Source: Fluviicola sp.
GTDB taxonomy: Bacteria; Bacteroidota; Bacteroidia; Flavobacteriales_D; Crocinitomicaceae
Assembly: GCF_039596395.1 (NCBI RefSeq)
Contig: NZ_JBCNJT010000001.1
Span: 124,001-188,000 of the forward strand
Length of the DNA stretch: 64,000 nucleotides
Direction: 5' to 3'
This document shows positions 50,091 to 59,400 of this stretch, piece after piece. A program made the translations under genes and the position numbers. The number at the start of each line of letters is the position of its first letter. Positions within the stretch are counted from its first letter, which is position 1. The notes beneath the pieces are model-generated. The model was not told where the DNA came from and did not search any database. It saw nothing but the letters and a program-made list of their open reading frames with translations.

Positions 50091-52463
50091 CTATAAACCA
50101 GCGGGAGGAAGCTTTTTCCGAAGAGTCAGGAAGGTTGCCAGTCCGACGACGGTTACGGAACTCATCGGCATAAGGATAGTGGCTACAAACGGAGTGAGCT
50201 GGCCGCTTACGGCGAAACCTATTCCGGTCAGGTTGTAGCATAACGAAAACGCAAAACAGATGCGCAGGAACGTTTTCCCACTTCCGATGTAGCGGAAATA
50301 GGACGCTAAATAAGGTAAGTTCCCTGCTTTCAAAATGGCATCGGAAGCAGGTGTGAAACGAACCAGGTCTTCCGAAAGGGCAATACCCACAAAAGCTTCC
50401 TTTAAAGCTCCGGCGTCATTTAACCCGTCGCCGATCATGAGGGTATAATTCCCGTTTGCCTGCAGCTGTTGAATGAATTCCTTTTTTTGAAGCGGTTGTT
50501 GTTCGAAAAGAAACGTTGTTTTCGCAGGGAAAATAGTTTGAAGTAAATCCAGGTCTTTGGGTTTGTCACCTGAAATGACCGCTAATTGATAATGCGACCC
50601 CAGGTTCGCGATCAGTTCTTTCAATTGCGCCCGCAATTTCGATTGAAATCTGAAGGTTCCCAATAATTTTCCTTCAGCAGCAAAATAAACAAGGGATTCG
50701 TCGCTGGTTTGTTGCTCCAGTCCGATAAAAGCAGCCGAACCTAATTGAAAACCATTCATTGAAATTCCTTTTCCGGGAACTTCAAGTGCGGTTTCAACGG
50801 CAGGTACTCCAGGAATTTGTTCTTGAAGTAATTCGTGAATGCCTTTTGCATAAGGATGAACCGCGTGTCTGGTCATCTGGAAAAGTGCCTGTTTTTCGAA
50901 TTCCGACAGTGCTTTTCCGGTATATTGGATGTGTTTGTGATCTTGCTCCGTTAAAGTTCCGGTTTTATCGAAAACCAGGTAGTTGCATTGCTGGATCCGT
51001 TCGATGATGGCCGTATTTCGAAGATAAAACCCTTTTTTACCCAGCACGCGCAACATGTTTCCGTAAACAAAAGGTACGGATAAGGCCAGAGCACAAGGAC
51101 AGGCTACGATCAGGATTGCAGTGACAATTTCAGGAATCTGAACCGGGTCGATGAATATCCAGGCAATGGAAGCCGCAATGGCCAATCCAATTACGGCAGC
51201 GATAAAGTATTTTGAAATGCGGTCCTGCCGGGTTTGAAAGAATAATTCAGTTTTTTTGGAATGCCCGTCATTCCACAATTGGGTAAGAACACTGCGTTCG
51301 GTGGTTTTGGAAACAACCAATTGAATGGTTTCTCCCATACATTTTCCCCCGGCATACAGCAGATCGCCTTTTTTCTTTTCAATCCAATCCGCTTCACCGC
51401 TCACAAAACTGTAATCCAATGTGGCTTTTCCGGAAAGCAGGATACAATCACAAGGAATGATTTCTTCGTTCCGGATGGAAATTTCGTCACCGACCTGTAA
51501 TTCGTCTATGGGACAAAGCACCGTGGTGTCATTCATTTTTTTGATGACTGCAACCGGGAAATAAGACCTGAAGTCCCGTTCGAATGACAACCACTGGTAG
51601 GTTTTTCCCTGGAACCATTTACCGATCAGCAGGAAAAAGATAAACGCGGCAAAAGAATCCATATAGCCGGGGCCGTCATTGCTGAAAATAGCGACACAAC
51701 TGCGGATGTAAAGTGCCAGGATACCGATTGCAATGGGAATATCCAGGTTCAGGCTGCGCATGCGGATTCCTGCAATGGCCGATTTGAAATAATCCTGTGC
51801 TGAAAACAGCAGTACAGGAATCGACACGGCAAACGAAAGGTAAGAACTCAGATTGCGAATTCCCGAATAAGTACGGTCAATGCCCAAGTATTCCGGGAAG
51901 CTCCAGAGCATAATACTCCCGAAAGCAAAACCGGCGATTCCCAATTGAAATAAAAGACGCTTGTTGAACGTACCGGTCGATTTATCTATAGCCTTGAAAT
52001 TCGGTTCGTAACCGATCCGGGTTAATAATAAAGCCAGTTCTGAAAGCTTTATGAGTTCCAGGTTCACGGTAATGGTAGCGGTCTTTTTCGGAAAATGGAT
52101 CGTGGAGCGCAGAATCCCCGCGTTTAACCGGTGCAAATGTTCCAGCAAAAAGATACAGCTTGCACAATGGATCTGAGGGAGATGGAGTGTAATCTTTACA
52201 ATACTTCCCTCTTGAAAATCAATGTGTTTTTTGCGCAATTCTTCATCGTCCAAAACGGAGAAAACCTCCCGGGGCACCTGGTTCGGCCGGATTCCTGCCT
52301 GGTAATCCTGCTCATAATACCCGCCAAGGGCATGTGCCGAGAGCAACTCATAAACCTGTTTGCAGCCGTTGCAGCAAAATGCATGCTGATCTGAATAGAG
52401 AACAGTCCCGGGCAGAACATCGTGACAATGATAACACGTCGTTTCTTCTGTTTGATTTTGCAT
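50091..52463 (-). CDS. ccoI: Copper P-type ATPase for cbb3 assembly (CcoI/FixI-type)
   Basis: 790 aa. Begins MQNQTEETTCYHCHDVLPG and CCNGCKQVYELLSAH, the N-terminal cysteine-rich domain of this subgroup, then an HMA-type domain (KITLHLPQIHCASCIFLLEHLHRLNAGI). Core: CPCALALSVP, DKTGTLTEQ, HAVHPYA, GDGLNDAGAL; eight membrane segments. It exports Cu(I) for the oxidase. Encoded 22 bp behind hemN, while the cco genes are in the next transcription unit. Confidence 0.93.
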   Translation of the reverse strand: MQNQTEETTCYHCHDVLPGTVLYSDQHAFCCNGCKQVYELLSAHALGGYYEQDYQAGIRPNQVPREVFSVLDDEELRKKHIDFQEGSIVKITLHLPQIHCASCIFLLEHLHRLNAGILRSTIHFPKKTATITVNLELIKLSELALLLTRIGYEPNFKAIDKSTGTFNKRLLFQLGIAGFAFGSIMLWSFPEYLGIDRTYSGIRNLSSYLSFAVSIPVLLFSAQDYFKSAIAGIRMRSLNLDIPIAIGILALYIRSCVAIFSNDGPGYMDSFAAFIFFLLIGKWFQGKTYQWLSFERDFRSYFPVAVIKKMNDTTVLCPIDELQVGDEISIRNEEIIPCDCILLSGKATLDYSFVSGEADWIEKKKGDLLYAGGKCMGETIQLVVSKTTERSVLTQLWNDGHSKKTELFFQTRQDRISKYFIAAVIGLAIAASIAWIFIDPVQIPEIVTAILIVACPCALALSVPFVYGNMLRVLGKKGFYLRNTAIIERIQQCNYLVFDKTGTLTEQDHKHIQYTGKALSEFEKQALFQMTRHAVHPYAKGIHELLQEQIPGVPAVETALEVPGKGISMNGFQLGSAAFIGLEQQTSDESLVYFAAEGKLLGTFRFQSKLRAQLKELIANLGSHYQLAVISGDKPKDLDLLQTIFPAKTTFLFEQQPLQKKEFIQQLQANGNYTLMIGDGLNDAGALKEAFVGIALSEDLVRFTPASDAILKAGNLPYLASYFRYIGSGKTFLRICFAFSLCYNLTGIGFAVSGQLTPFVATILMPMSSVTVVGLATFLTLRKKLPPAGL

Positions 52464-52485
52464 ATGGCTTCTTTCAGGTGTTCTT

Positions 52486-53841
52486 TCAAATCGTCATACT
52501 GAATTGCTTCACCGGATTCAGGTCTTTTAAATAGGCGTCGAAAGCCATGCAGCAATTCCTCACGAAGGGAATTCCTTTGGGAAGAATCCGGATGGTATTT
52601 TGTTCCCACTCAACCAGCCCGTCGGAAATAAGCTCCGATAACTGCAATTCCAGTTCCAGGCGATTCAGCAAAGTGTCTTCGGGAATTTCCGTTTCAAAAC
52701 GGCACATCAGGTTCAGAATGTGTTGCCGGATTTCCATATCAGGAGCACTCATTTCATGCCCGCGGGTAACAGGCAACAGGCCGCTTTCTACTAGTTCCAG
52801 GTAGCGCGCGGTACTTTTTTCGTTTTGGGCGAAACCGGATTTGCATTCTGAAATGGCGGACATTCCCAATCCGATCAGTAAACCGGAAGATTTGGTAGTA
52901 TACCCCATGAAATTCCGGTGTAATTGCTTTTCGCCGGCGGCTTTTGCCAAAGAATCACCGGGTAATGCAAAATGGTCCATTCCTATTTCCACGTATCCGT
53001 TCGTAACGAGCATTTGACGGGAAACTTCGTAAATTTCCCGCTTCAGGTCCGGGTCCGGAAGGTCTGACTCACTGTACCCGCGTTGCCCGGTTCCTTTTAT
53101 CCACGGCACATGTGCATAGGAATACAGGGAAATGCGGTCCGGTTTTAATTGCAGCGTGCAGCGAATAGCATGCTGAAAACCGGAAAGCGTTTGTTTGGGC
53201 AGGCCATAAACCAAATCGTGGGAAATGGCAGTGAATCCAACCTCTTTTGCTTGTTTGTGACACGATTCCACCAATTCGAAAGATTGCATGCGATGAATGG
53301 CTTTCTGAACCACGGGGTCATAATCCTGGATCCCGAAGCTAACTCTCCGGAACCCTTGTTCGTGCAATACCTCGAGGTGTTTCCGGGTTGTAGAATTCGG
53401 ATGAGCTTCAAAGCTTAAGGCTGCAGATCCGGTAAACGGAAAAACAGATTTGATTCCTGCGATGAGCCGTTTCAATTCTTCCGGAGCGAAAAATGTGGGA
53501 GTGCCACCACCCAAATGAAGTTCCTGGATGGAGGAATGTTTGTCGAGCGATGCTGCTAAAAGCTTCCATTCTGTGAGTACCGCATCAATATACCTGCTTT
53601 CCACCGCGTGATTGGTGGTAATGTGTTTGTGACACCCGCAGAACGTACACAGAGAATCGCAGTAGGGAAGGTGAATGTATAAAGCCAGGAGTTTGACCGG
53701 CTCTTCCTGTTGGGAAAGTGCAAGGAACTCACACCATTTCCCGGGATCCCATTGTTGCTTATTCCAGTAAGGAACCGTTGGATAAGAAGTGTATCTGGGG
53801 CCGGGAATATTGTATTTTGCAATCAGACCAGTATCTGTCAT
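52486..53841 (-). CDS. hemN: Oxygen-independent coproporphyrinogen III oxidase
   Basis: 451 aa from MTDTGLIAKYNIPGPRYTSYPTVPYW; a TTG five codons earlier is in the promoter. Radical-SAM motif YIHLPYCDSLCTFCGCHK (CxxxCxxC), then LHLGGGTPTFF, and the family's C-terminal HemN domain. It makes protoporphyrinogen without oxygen, supplying haem for the cbb3 oxidase. First gene of hemN-ccoI, with its own regulated promoter. Confidence 0.96.
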   Translation of the reverse strand: MTDTGLIAKYNIPGPRYTSYPTVPYWNKQQWDPGKWCEFLALSQQEEPVKLLALYIHLPYCDSLCTFCGCHKHITTNHAVESRYIDAVLTEWKLLAASLDKHSSIQELHLGGGTPTFFAPEELKRLIAGIKSVFPFTGSAALSFEAHPNSTTRKHLEVLHEQGFRRVSFGIQDYDPVVQKAIHRMQSFELVESCHKQAKEVGFTAISHDLVYGLPKQTLSGFQHAIRCTLQLKPDRISLYSYAHVPWIKGTGQRGYSESDLPDPDLKREIYEVSRQMLVTNGYVEIGMDHFALPGDSLAKAAGEKQLHRNFMGYTTKSSGLLIGLGMSAISECKSGFAQNEKSTARYLELVESGLLPVTRGHEMSAPDMEIRQHILNLMCRFETEIPEDTLLNRLELELQLSELISDGLVEWEQNTIRILPKGIPFVRNCCMAFDAYLKDLNPVKQFSMTI

Positions 53842-53853
53842 GGCTTTTTTTTG

Positions 53854-53896
53854 CAAAGCTAACTGGCAGCAACCCCTGAAAAAATGATGTACGTCA
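53854..53896 (-). promoter_or_regulatory. Regulated hemN promoter
   Basis: -7 box TAGCTTTG (53861-53854, exact) and site TGACGTACATCA (53896-53885, minus strand). The centre is 36.5 bp from the -7 G, as in the six other promoters. A distal site at 22 bp is absent. Same 12 bases as the distal doxX site. Confidence 0.75.
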
Positions 53897-54212
53897 CCTT
53901 TCGGGATTCAATGATCTGATGAACGTATAGGAACGTGAAAAGAAAATTTTGATGTGAAAAAGTAGTTCGTAAATAGGTTACGGGGTGGGAGGGTAATTTT
54001 GTGTAACTAAACTGGGAAAAGGTTGTTAGCACTACGAAGAGACAGAATCAGATTTGTGCTCGTTAGTTATCAAATGATTACCAAATAGAGATTATTTAAA
54101 AAAAATGGAATTATTTTAAAATCATATAGTAACTTTATCGTGGATTTTCAGGCCTAAATCAAAAGCAAGTACCTAAAATCACAATTTATAGCAATTTATT
54201 ACAACTTATCTT
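53897..54212. other. 316-bp gap without gene, possible promoter for the RHS cluster
   Basis: No open frame with coding character. TAATTTTG at 53994-54001 is an exact -7 box facing the 54213 gene, without a clear -33; it would give a leader of ~205 nt. AT-rich sequence follows to 54212. Confidence 0.4.
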
Positions 54213-54614
54213 ATGAAAAAAATCCTCCTGGGATTGATACTTTTCGTGTCTTCCTCTGCGTTCTCTCAATTGGACAGTGTTGACTTTACTATGTCGTTTG
54301 TTACGAATCCGTCGTTTACCGGTGGACTTGATGAAGCTGCTCTTCAAAGTGATATCTTACAGGTAAAAGTTAATCAGGATTTGCTGGATTCTATTGGACG
54401 TATTTCAGTAGTAATTTATCATTCAGAAGACGAATCTTTTGCAGCTGCACGGATCATGGACAGGGCAGAACTAATAGGAAGTGATTTTGTTGAAGCTGGC
54501 AAATTGGTCCTAAACTTTCCTTATCTAGACCCGCAAAAATCATATTTCGTTATTCTTGATAGCCAGGATTTAAATCTGGCTTATTTACTGAGAGTTACCA
54601 AATACTGGAATTAA
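54213..54614 (+). CDS. Small secreted protein heading the RHS cluster
   Basis: 133 aa with a signal peptide (MKKILLGLILFVSSSAFSQ). The mature ~114 residues are beta-rich (SVDFTMSFVTNPSFTGGLDEAAL ... RISVVIYHSEDESFAAARIMDRAELIG ... PYLDPQKSYFVILDSQDLNLAYLLRV) and not recognised. Followed after 28 bp by the DNRLRE-type gene; the two may be co-transcribed. Perhaps a small periplasmic or surface accessory for the large proteins downstream. Confidence 0.65.
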   Translation: MKKILLGLILFVSSSAFSQLDSVDFTMSFVTNPSFTGGLDEAALQSDILQVKVNQDLLDSIGRISVVIYHSEDESFAAARIMDRAELIGSDFVEAGKLVLNFPYLDPQKSYFVILDSQDLNLAYLLRVTKYWN

Positions 54615-54642
54615 ATCTACATCACCATAAAATCGATTATTT

Positions 54643-56430
54643 ATGATTCGTATACCAATTTTTATAACGTTTGTCGCCTGCATTTTTAAGGGGGTGTTTG
54701 CACAGGTTACGCCTGTCACTTTGTATTCAACTGAAGATACGCAAACCTCGTCCTTACTTCCGTCAAATATTAATGGAGGAGCAGGGACAACGATCCAAAT
54801 TTCGGCTACTTCGTTTAATAACATACGAGCTTTTATTAAGTTTGATTTGTCTTCAATTCCTGCCGATGCCGTGATTGTTTCTGCAAAATTAAGACTGACA
54901 CCTAATGGAACGGAAAACGTGGGTGGTCCATCGGAATTGATTCTGGATCTCTGTAATTCTAATTGGACCGAGTCTACACTAAGTCATGATGCGGGTGTTT
55001 CTAATAACACCATCCTTAATAATGTAAGTAGTTCAAGTATTGTAAACTTGAAAAGGGAGTTTGATGTAAAAGCCCACGTTCAGGCGCTTGTAGAACTAAG
55101 GGTTCCCAATTATGGCTGGCGGATTAGGAGAAATCCGGAAGGAAGCACTTCCGGTGTTACTCAATATTTCAGTAGCGAATATGGAACTCTTGCATCTACT
55201 CCTGAACTAGCGATATCTTATTACCGCAGAGCATCGGTAAGTGCTGCAACCATTGTCCATGCAAGTACAACAACCAGCACTGACGGATCGATCTCTCCGA
55301 CTATTGCAAATGGGTCTTCTGCAACAAAAACTTATCAATGGTACGACAATGGAGGAAATACGATAGTAGGGGCAACCAGCCTTAATTTAACGGGGAAATT
55401 GTATGGATGGTACGGATTACGTGTAATTGGTAACGGTGATGCAAGTGATATCATGTATTATGGATTCCTGATTGGAGTAAAATGTCAGGATGTAGCAATC
55501 ACTTTTAGACCGTCATCTGCTTTTGTAGATGATGCCTATTTATATAACTGGGTCAATGGTTCAGGAACAACTGCAGTATATTCCGATCAAATCAATTCCG
55601 GGAATTCAGTGACGCTGAATGCCGAAAGAGCAGCCGTTTCATCGGACTATTACAATATAAAATCCCTGCTGAAATTCCGTTTATGGATTGATCCGGTATG
55701 CCAGATAAATAGCGCGAATTTAACATTGACAGGAAATGGGCATGCACCTGTGGACAGAACGAATGAATCCGAATTGGACTTGGTTACCAGTGATTGGACC
55801 GAATCGGGGGTTGCCTACAGAACACCTTTTACCACTACATCGGTAGGAAAAATCAATATTGCCGCTTTACCTACAGGCAACAGTAATGCTACTGTGGATA
55901 TAGCTAGCTTTTTCAATACCTGGAAATCAAATAATACCGCCAATTATGGAATGTTATTCCAGTTGCAGTCCTACGCAGGAAACACTAAAACAAAAATGGC
56001 ATTTAATTCGTCAGATGCATCAACATCCAGTTTATGGCCCAAAGTAGAGTTTAATATTAACGCGGTTGCCGGTTCCTGTGATTATTCCTCTTACGCAGAA
56101 CTTAGAGATCTACCCGATGCCGGTTATGCAACTACTCTTAATAATATCCTTAAATTCTTTTTCACGGAAGAATATACCATCGATGCAGGAAAAAAATTAC
56201 CTCTGAAAATTTATGACGAAAACAATAGTCCAATTGCGGGGATAGATTTCAACGGGGCTGCAATTCCGGGAATATCTCTGATGCTTCCTGCTGTCAGTTA
56301 TGTAACGGATAAAAACTTTGTCTCTCTGTCTCTTTCAGGATTAAGCCTTATAACCGGTAAATTCTACACCCTTGAATTCACCAATACACTCGGAGAGAAA
56401 AAATACTTGAAATTTAAATATACCAACTAA
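54643..56430 (+). CDS. Secreted DNRLRE-type protein
   Basis: 595 aa, signal peptide MIRIPIFITFVACIFKGVFAQ. Two domains with the DNRLRE look: TLYSTEDTQTSSLLPSNINGGAGTTIQISATSFNNIRAFIKFDLSSIPADAVIVSAKLRLTPNG, and the second at ~300-470 (IKSLLKFRLWIDPVCQINSANLTLTGNG ... FFNTWKSNNTANYGMLFQLQ). An Ig-like segment (YQWYDNGGNTIVGATSLNLTG) lies between. The C-terminal ~110 residues are a distinct beta-rich unit. Its stop overlaps the ATG of the next gene (TAATG), so it is translationally coupled to the RHS-like protein. Confidence 0.72.
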   Translation: MIRIPIFITFVACIFKGVFAQVTPVTLYSTEDTQTSSLLPSNINGGAGTTIQISATSFNNIRAFIKFDLSSIPADAVIVSAKLRLTPNGTENVGGPSELILDLCNSNWTESTLSHDAGVSNNTILNNVSSSSIVNLKREFDVKAHVQALVELRVPNYGWRIRRNPEGSTSGVTQYFSSEYGTLASTPELAISYYRRASVSAATIVHASTTTSTDGSISPTIANGSSATKTYQWYDNGGNTIVGATSLNLTGKLYGWYGLRVIGNGDASDIMYYGFLIGVKCQDVAITFRPSSAFVDDAYLYNWVNGSGTTAVYSDQINSGNSVTLNAERAAVSSDYYNIKSLLKFRLWIDPVCQINSANLTLTGNGHAPVDRTNESELDLVTSDWTESGVAYRTPFTTTSVGKINIAALPTGNSNATVDIASFFNTWKSNNTANYGMLFQLQSYAGNTKTKMAFNSSDASTSSLWPKVEFNINAVAGSCDYSSYAELRDLPDAGYATTLNNILKFFFTEEYTIDAGKKLPLKIYDENNSPIAGIDFNGAAIPGISLMLPAVSYVTDKNFVSLSLSGLSLITGKFYTLEFTNTLGEKKYLKFKYTN

Positions 56431-59400
56431 TGACAATCACCAACTTCAAAAAAACACGGATATTCAAGATAACCAATATCCTGTTGATTTATGCTTTACT
56501 TTTGAACATTACGGTCCCGTTTGCACAAACCATGAACGGACTATTGACTGTTTCAATCAGTCCGGATTATACCGGGATGATTCTTCCGGGAGCTTCATCT
56601 TATACAGCAGTTGCTGAAGAACAACCAGTTCTTGTTTCCAACGAAATGGAAGCAGTTTCTGACAGAAAGTTGGAGTTGCCAGAAACGGAACAGGTACAAA
56701 AATTGGCTGCAGTTTCCACCACTTCAGCCGGAGGATCCGGTTTTTCGCTCAATACCGGTGATGATCTGGTAGATCCCTTTACGGGAGACTTTTCCTATTC
56801 GATCCCTTTAATGGACGTGGAAGGTTATCCGATTGCACTGAGTTACAATTCGAAAGTCAACATGAACACAGAAGCTTCCTGGGTTGGATTGGGCTGGAAC
56901 CTGAATGTAGGTTCGGTAGAACGCGAGATGCGTGGTATTCCGGATGAATTCGATGGATCACAAAGTGTTACTCGTGAGACAAACCAGTTGGATGACAATA
57001 CAACCAACGGTTACAAAAAAGGAAAATACTGGAGCGGTGGAGCCGATATGAATCTAGTCAATTACGCCAATTTAAATTTGGAATACAGTAATTCCAAACT
57101 GAATGGAACATACAACAATACCTATCTCGGATCAGGAACAACTTATGATAAATCAAGTGGTTGGAGTGTAGGTGCAGGAGGAACTATTTATTTTGTCGGT
57201 TTGAATATCGGCGGAAGCTGGGGGCATTATTACAGTTATGACTCTAAGCGCGGAATAAACACCGGAGCTGGCGGAGGTTTGAGCGGAGGTATCAGTGTGT
57301 TTGGTGTTGGTGCAAATTTCTCTACCTACTCCAGTACGAATTTTAATAGCCGGGAAGGAATGACCGGGAAAACAATCATCAGGGGTTGGGGAGTTGGTGC
57401 TACTTATACATCAGAGTGGGGAGGATCAGCCTCATCCGCACTGTCATTCTCACATACAAGTACCATTCCTTACGGTTCGCAAACGCAGGTTCCGAGAGTA
57501 CAGCTTAATTCGACCAACTTTGCGCTCAGCAATACCATTGACCGTTATTTTGTCTTTGGGGCAAGTGCTGGGCCATATGCTACTTTTGGAGCTACTTTTG
57601 GTAAACTGAAGCAATTTTATACGTCTTTACGATCTGAAATTAAAAATGGGAATACCATCATTCAACCCGCAATAGGTTACCTGCATTCATCGCGGAAAAT
57701 GGTTGCTTCCGGGTACACCCTTCCGATCATGGATTTTAACCGCAGCAACGATACCCGTTATTCGGAGGCAATGACAACACTTCCGTTTTCCATGCAGACT
57801 TTTGACATTTTTCATGCAAATGCGATGGGAATGCAGGGAACTTTCCGGGCACATCGTACCGATGCAGGAACATACCTGGATGCAAATGCAACAGATAATG
57901 GCCTGGAATCAAGCAGTGTGGATAAAAAAGGAGGGAGTTTGATAACTTATGAAAAAGAAATCGGTTACGGATTTACAAAAGAGAATACTTCCAGTAATAA
58001 TTTTAGAAAACCTAACGGCACCAATGTGCTTGAATTTATGCAGGGATCAAACCTTGTAAACGGATTTGACAACGCAGTTTATTTCAAAGGAGTTGGGGAA
58101 ACAACCCCTGTAGATGCGTCTTTATATAAAAACCTGGGCGGGCTTTCAGCATCGCGAGCTACTCTATTGAATGACGGTGAAAATATTGCACTGCAGGAGG
58201 TGATGGTTCCTAATACAGGACCAAGTTACACCCTTCCCCCAGATGGAAAAGTAACCCTTTTCAAACCAACAGTTGCCACTTATTTTCGACCGAGAACGGC
58301 TAGTGAACTAACAGCCGCTCCAAATGATTATGAAAAAAACTATTACAGTTATTCAAAAAATTATGTGGGAATTATTGGGGGAGGAGCTAATCCCGTGATA
58401 ACTCCTATCCTGAGAACAACCAATGTACCCAATGTTATTTCCCGTGTTGAAATAACAGGGGCCGACGGAGTTTTCTACGGTTACGGTATTCCAAGCTTTT
58501 CGAATACTTCTTCACAGGTCTTATTCAATATCGGAAGCAATTCAGGAGCTCCTTCAATTGTAAGAGATGCCCAGGGGTTGATTACTTATTCTGCAGGTGA
58601 CAATTCCGTTTCAAACAGTAAAGGATTGGCACATTATTACGATAAAACAACAGTGCCAGCCTATGCAGAATCATTCCTTTTGACTGACATGTACGGATCG
58701 GATTACGTGGATCGTACAGGTAATGGTCCGACACCGGATGATATGGGTATGTATTTCAAGTTCAATTACACCCGATTGTATGAGCATTACCATTGGCGTT
58801 TCCCGGTTGGTAATCAAAAAGCTTTTTACATGGAAGGTACTGTTGGTTCCGAACTCGATGATATGGCAAGTTATTCCGCAGGAGACAAGGAAGTATGGGT
58901 AACACATTCTGTAGAGTCTAAGAACTATATCGCTGAGTTTGTTTTGGATGCGACTCCACGACTGGATGGTTATGGAATTAATGAAAGTGGGGTTCAAATA
59001 TCAGGAGAACCGACCTATGCACTGAAACAGATCAAATTATATGCAAGAGCTGATCGTAAAACTTCGGGATCTGCTGCAATACCACTTCAGATTGTGGAGT
59101 TTACGTATAACTACGAATTGTGTCAGAACTATCCAGCCAATTACAGCACAACTTCCGGACAGAAAGGAAAATTGACTCTGAAAGCAGTTACCGTATATTC
59201 CGGTAAATCCTTTGAAAACCAACATAGCTCTTACCAGTTTGATTACGGAACGGGATCCGTTGCCAACCCGGATTTCAACTATGCAACTATTGATGCGTGG
59301 GGAGAATTAAAACCGGGAGATCCAACCTTTATTTCCCGTTTCCCATATGTTGTCCAGTCTCAGGTTGCTGCAGATAATAATGCACAAGCGTGGAGATTGA

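Noticed and set aside
53885-53920. Second hemN box at 22 bp upstream
   Set aside because: Position 53907-53918 has no TGA-N6-TCA; only the proximal site is supported.
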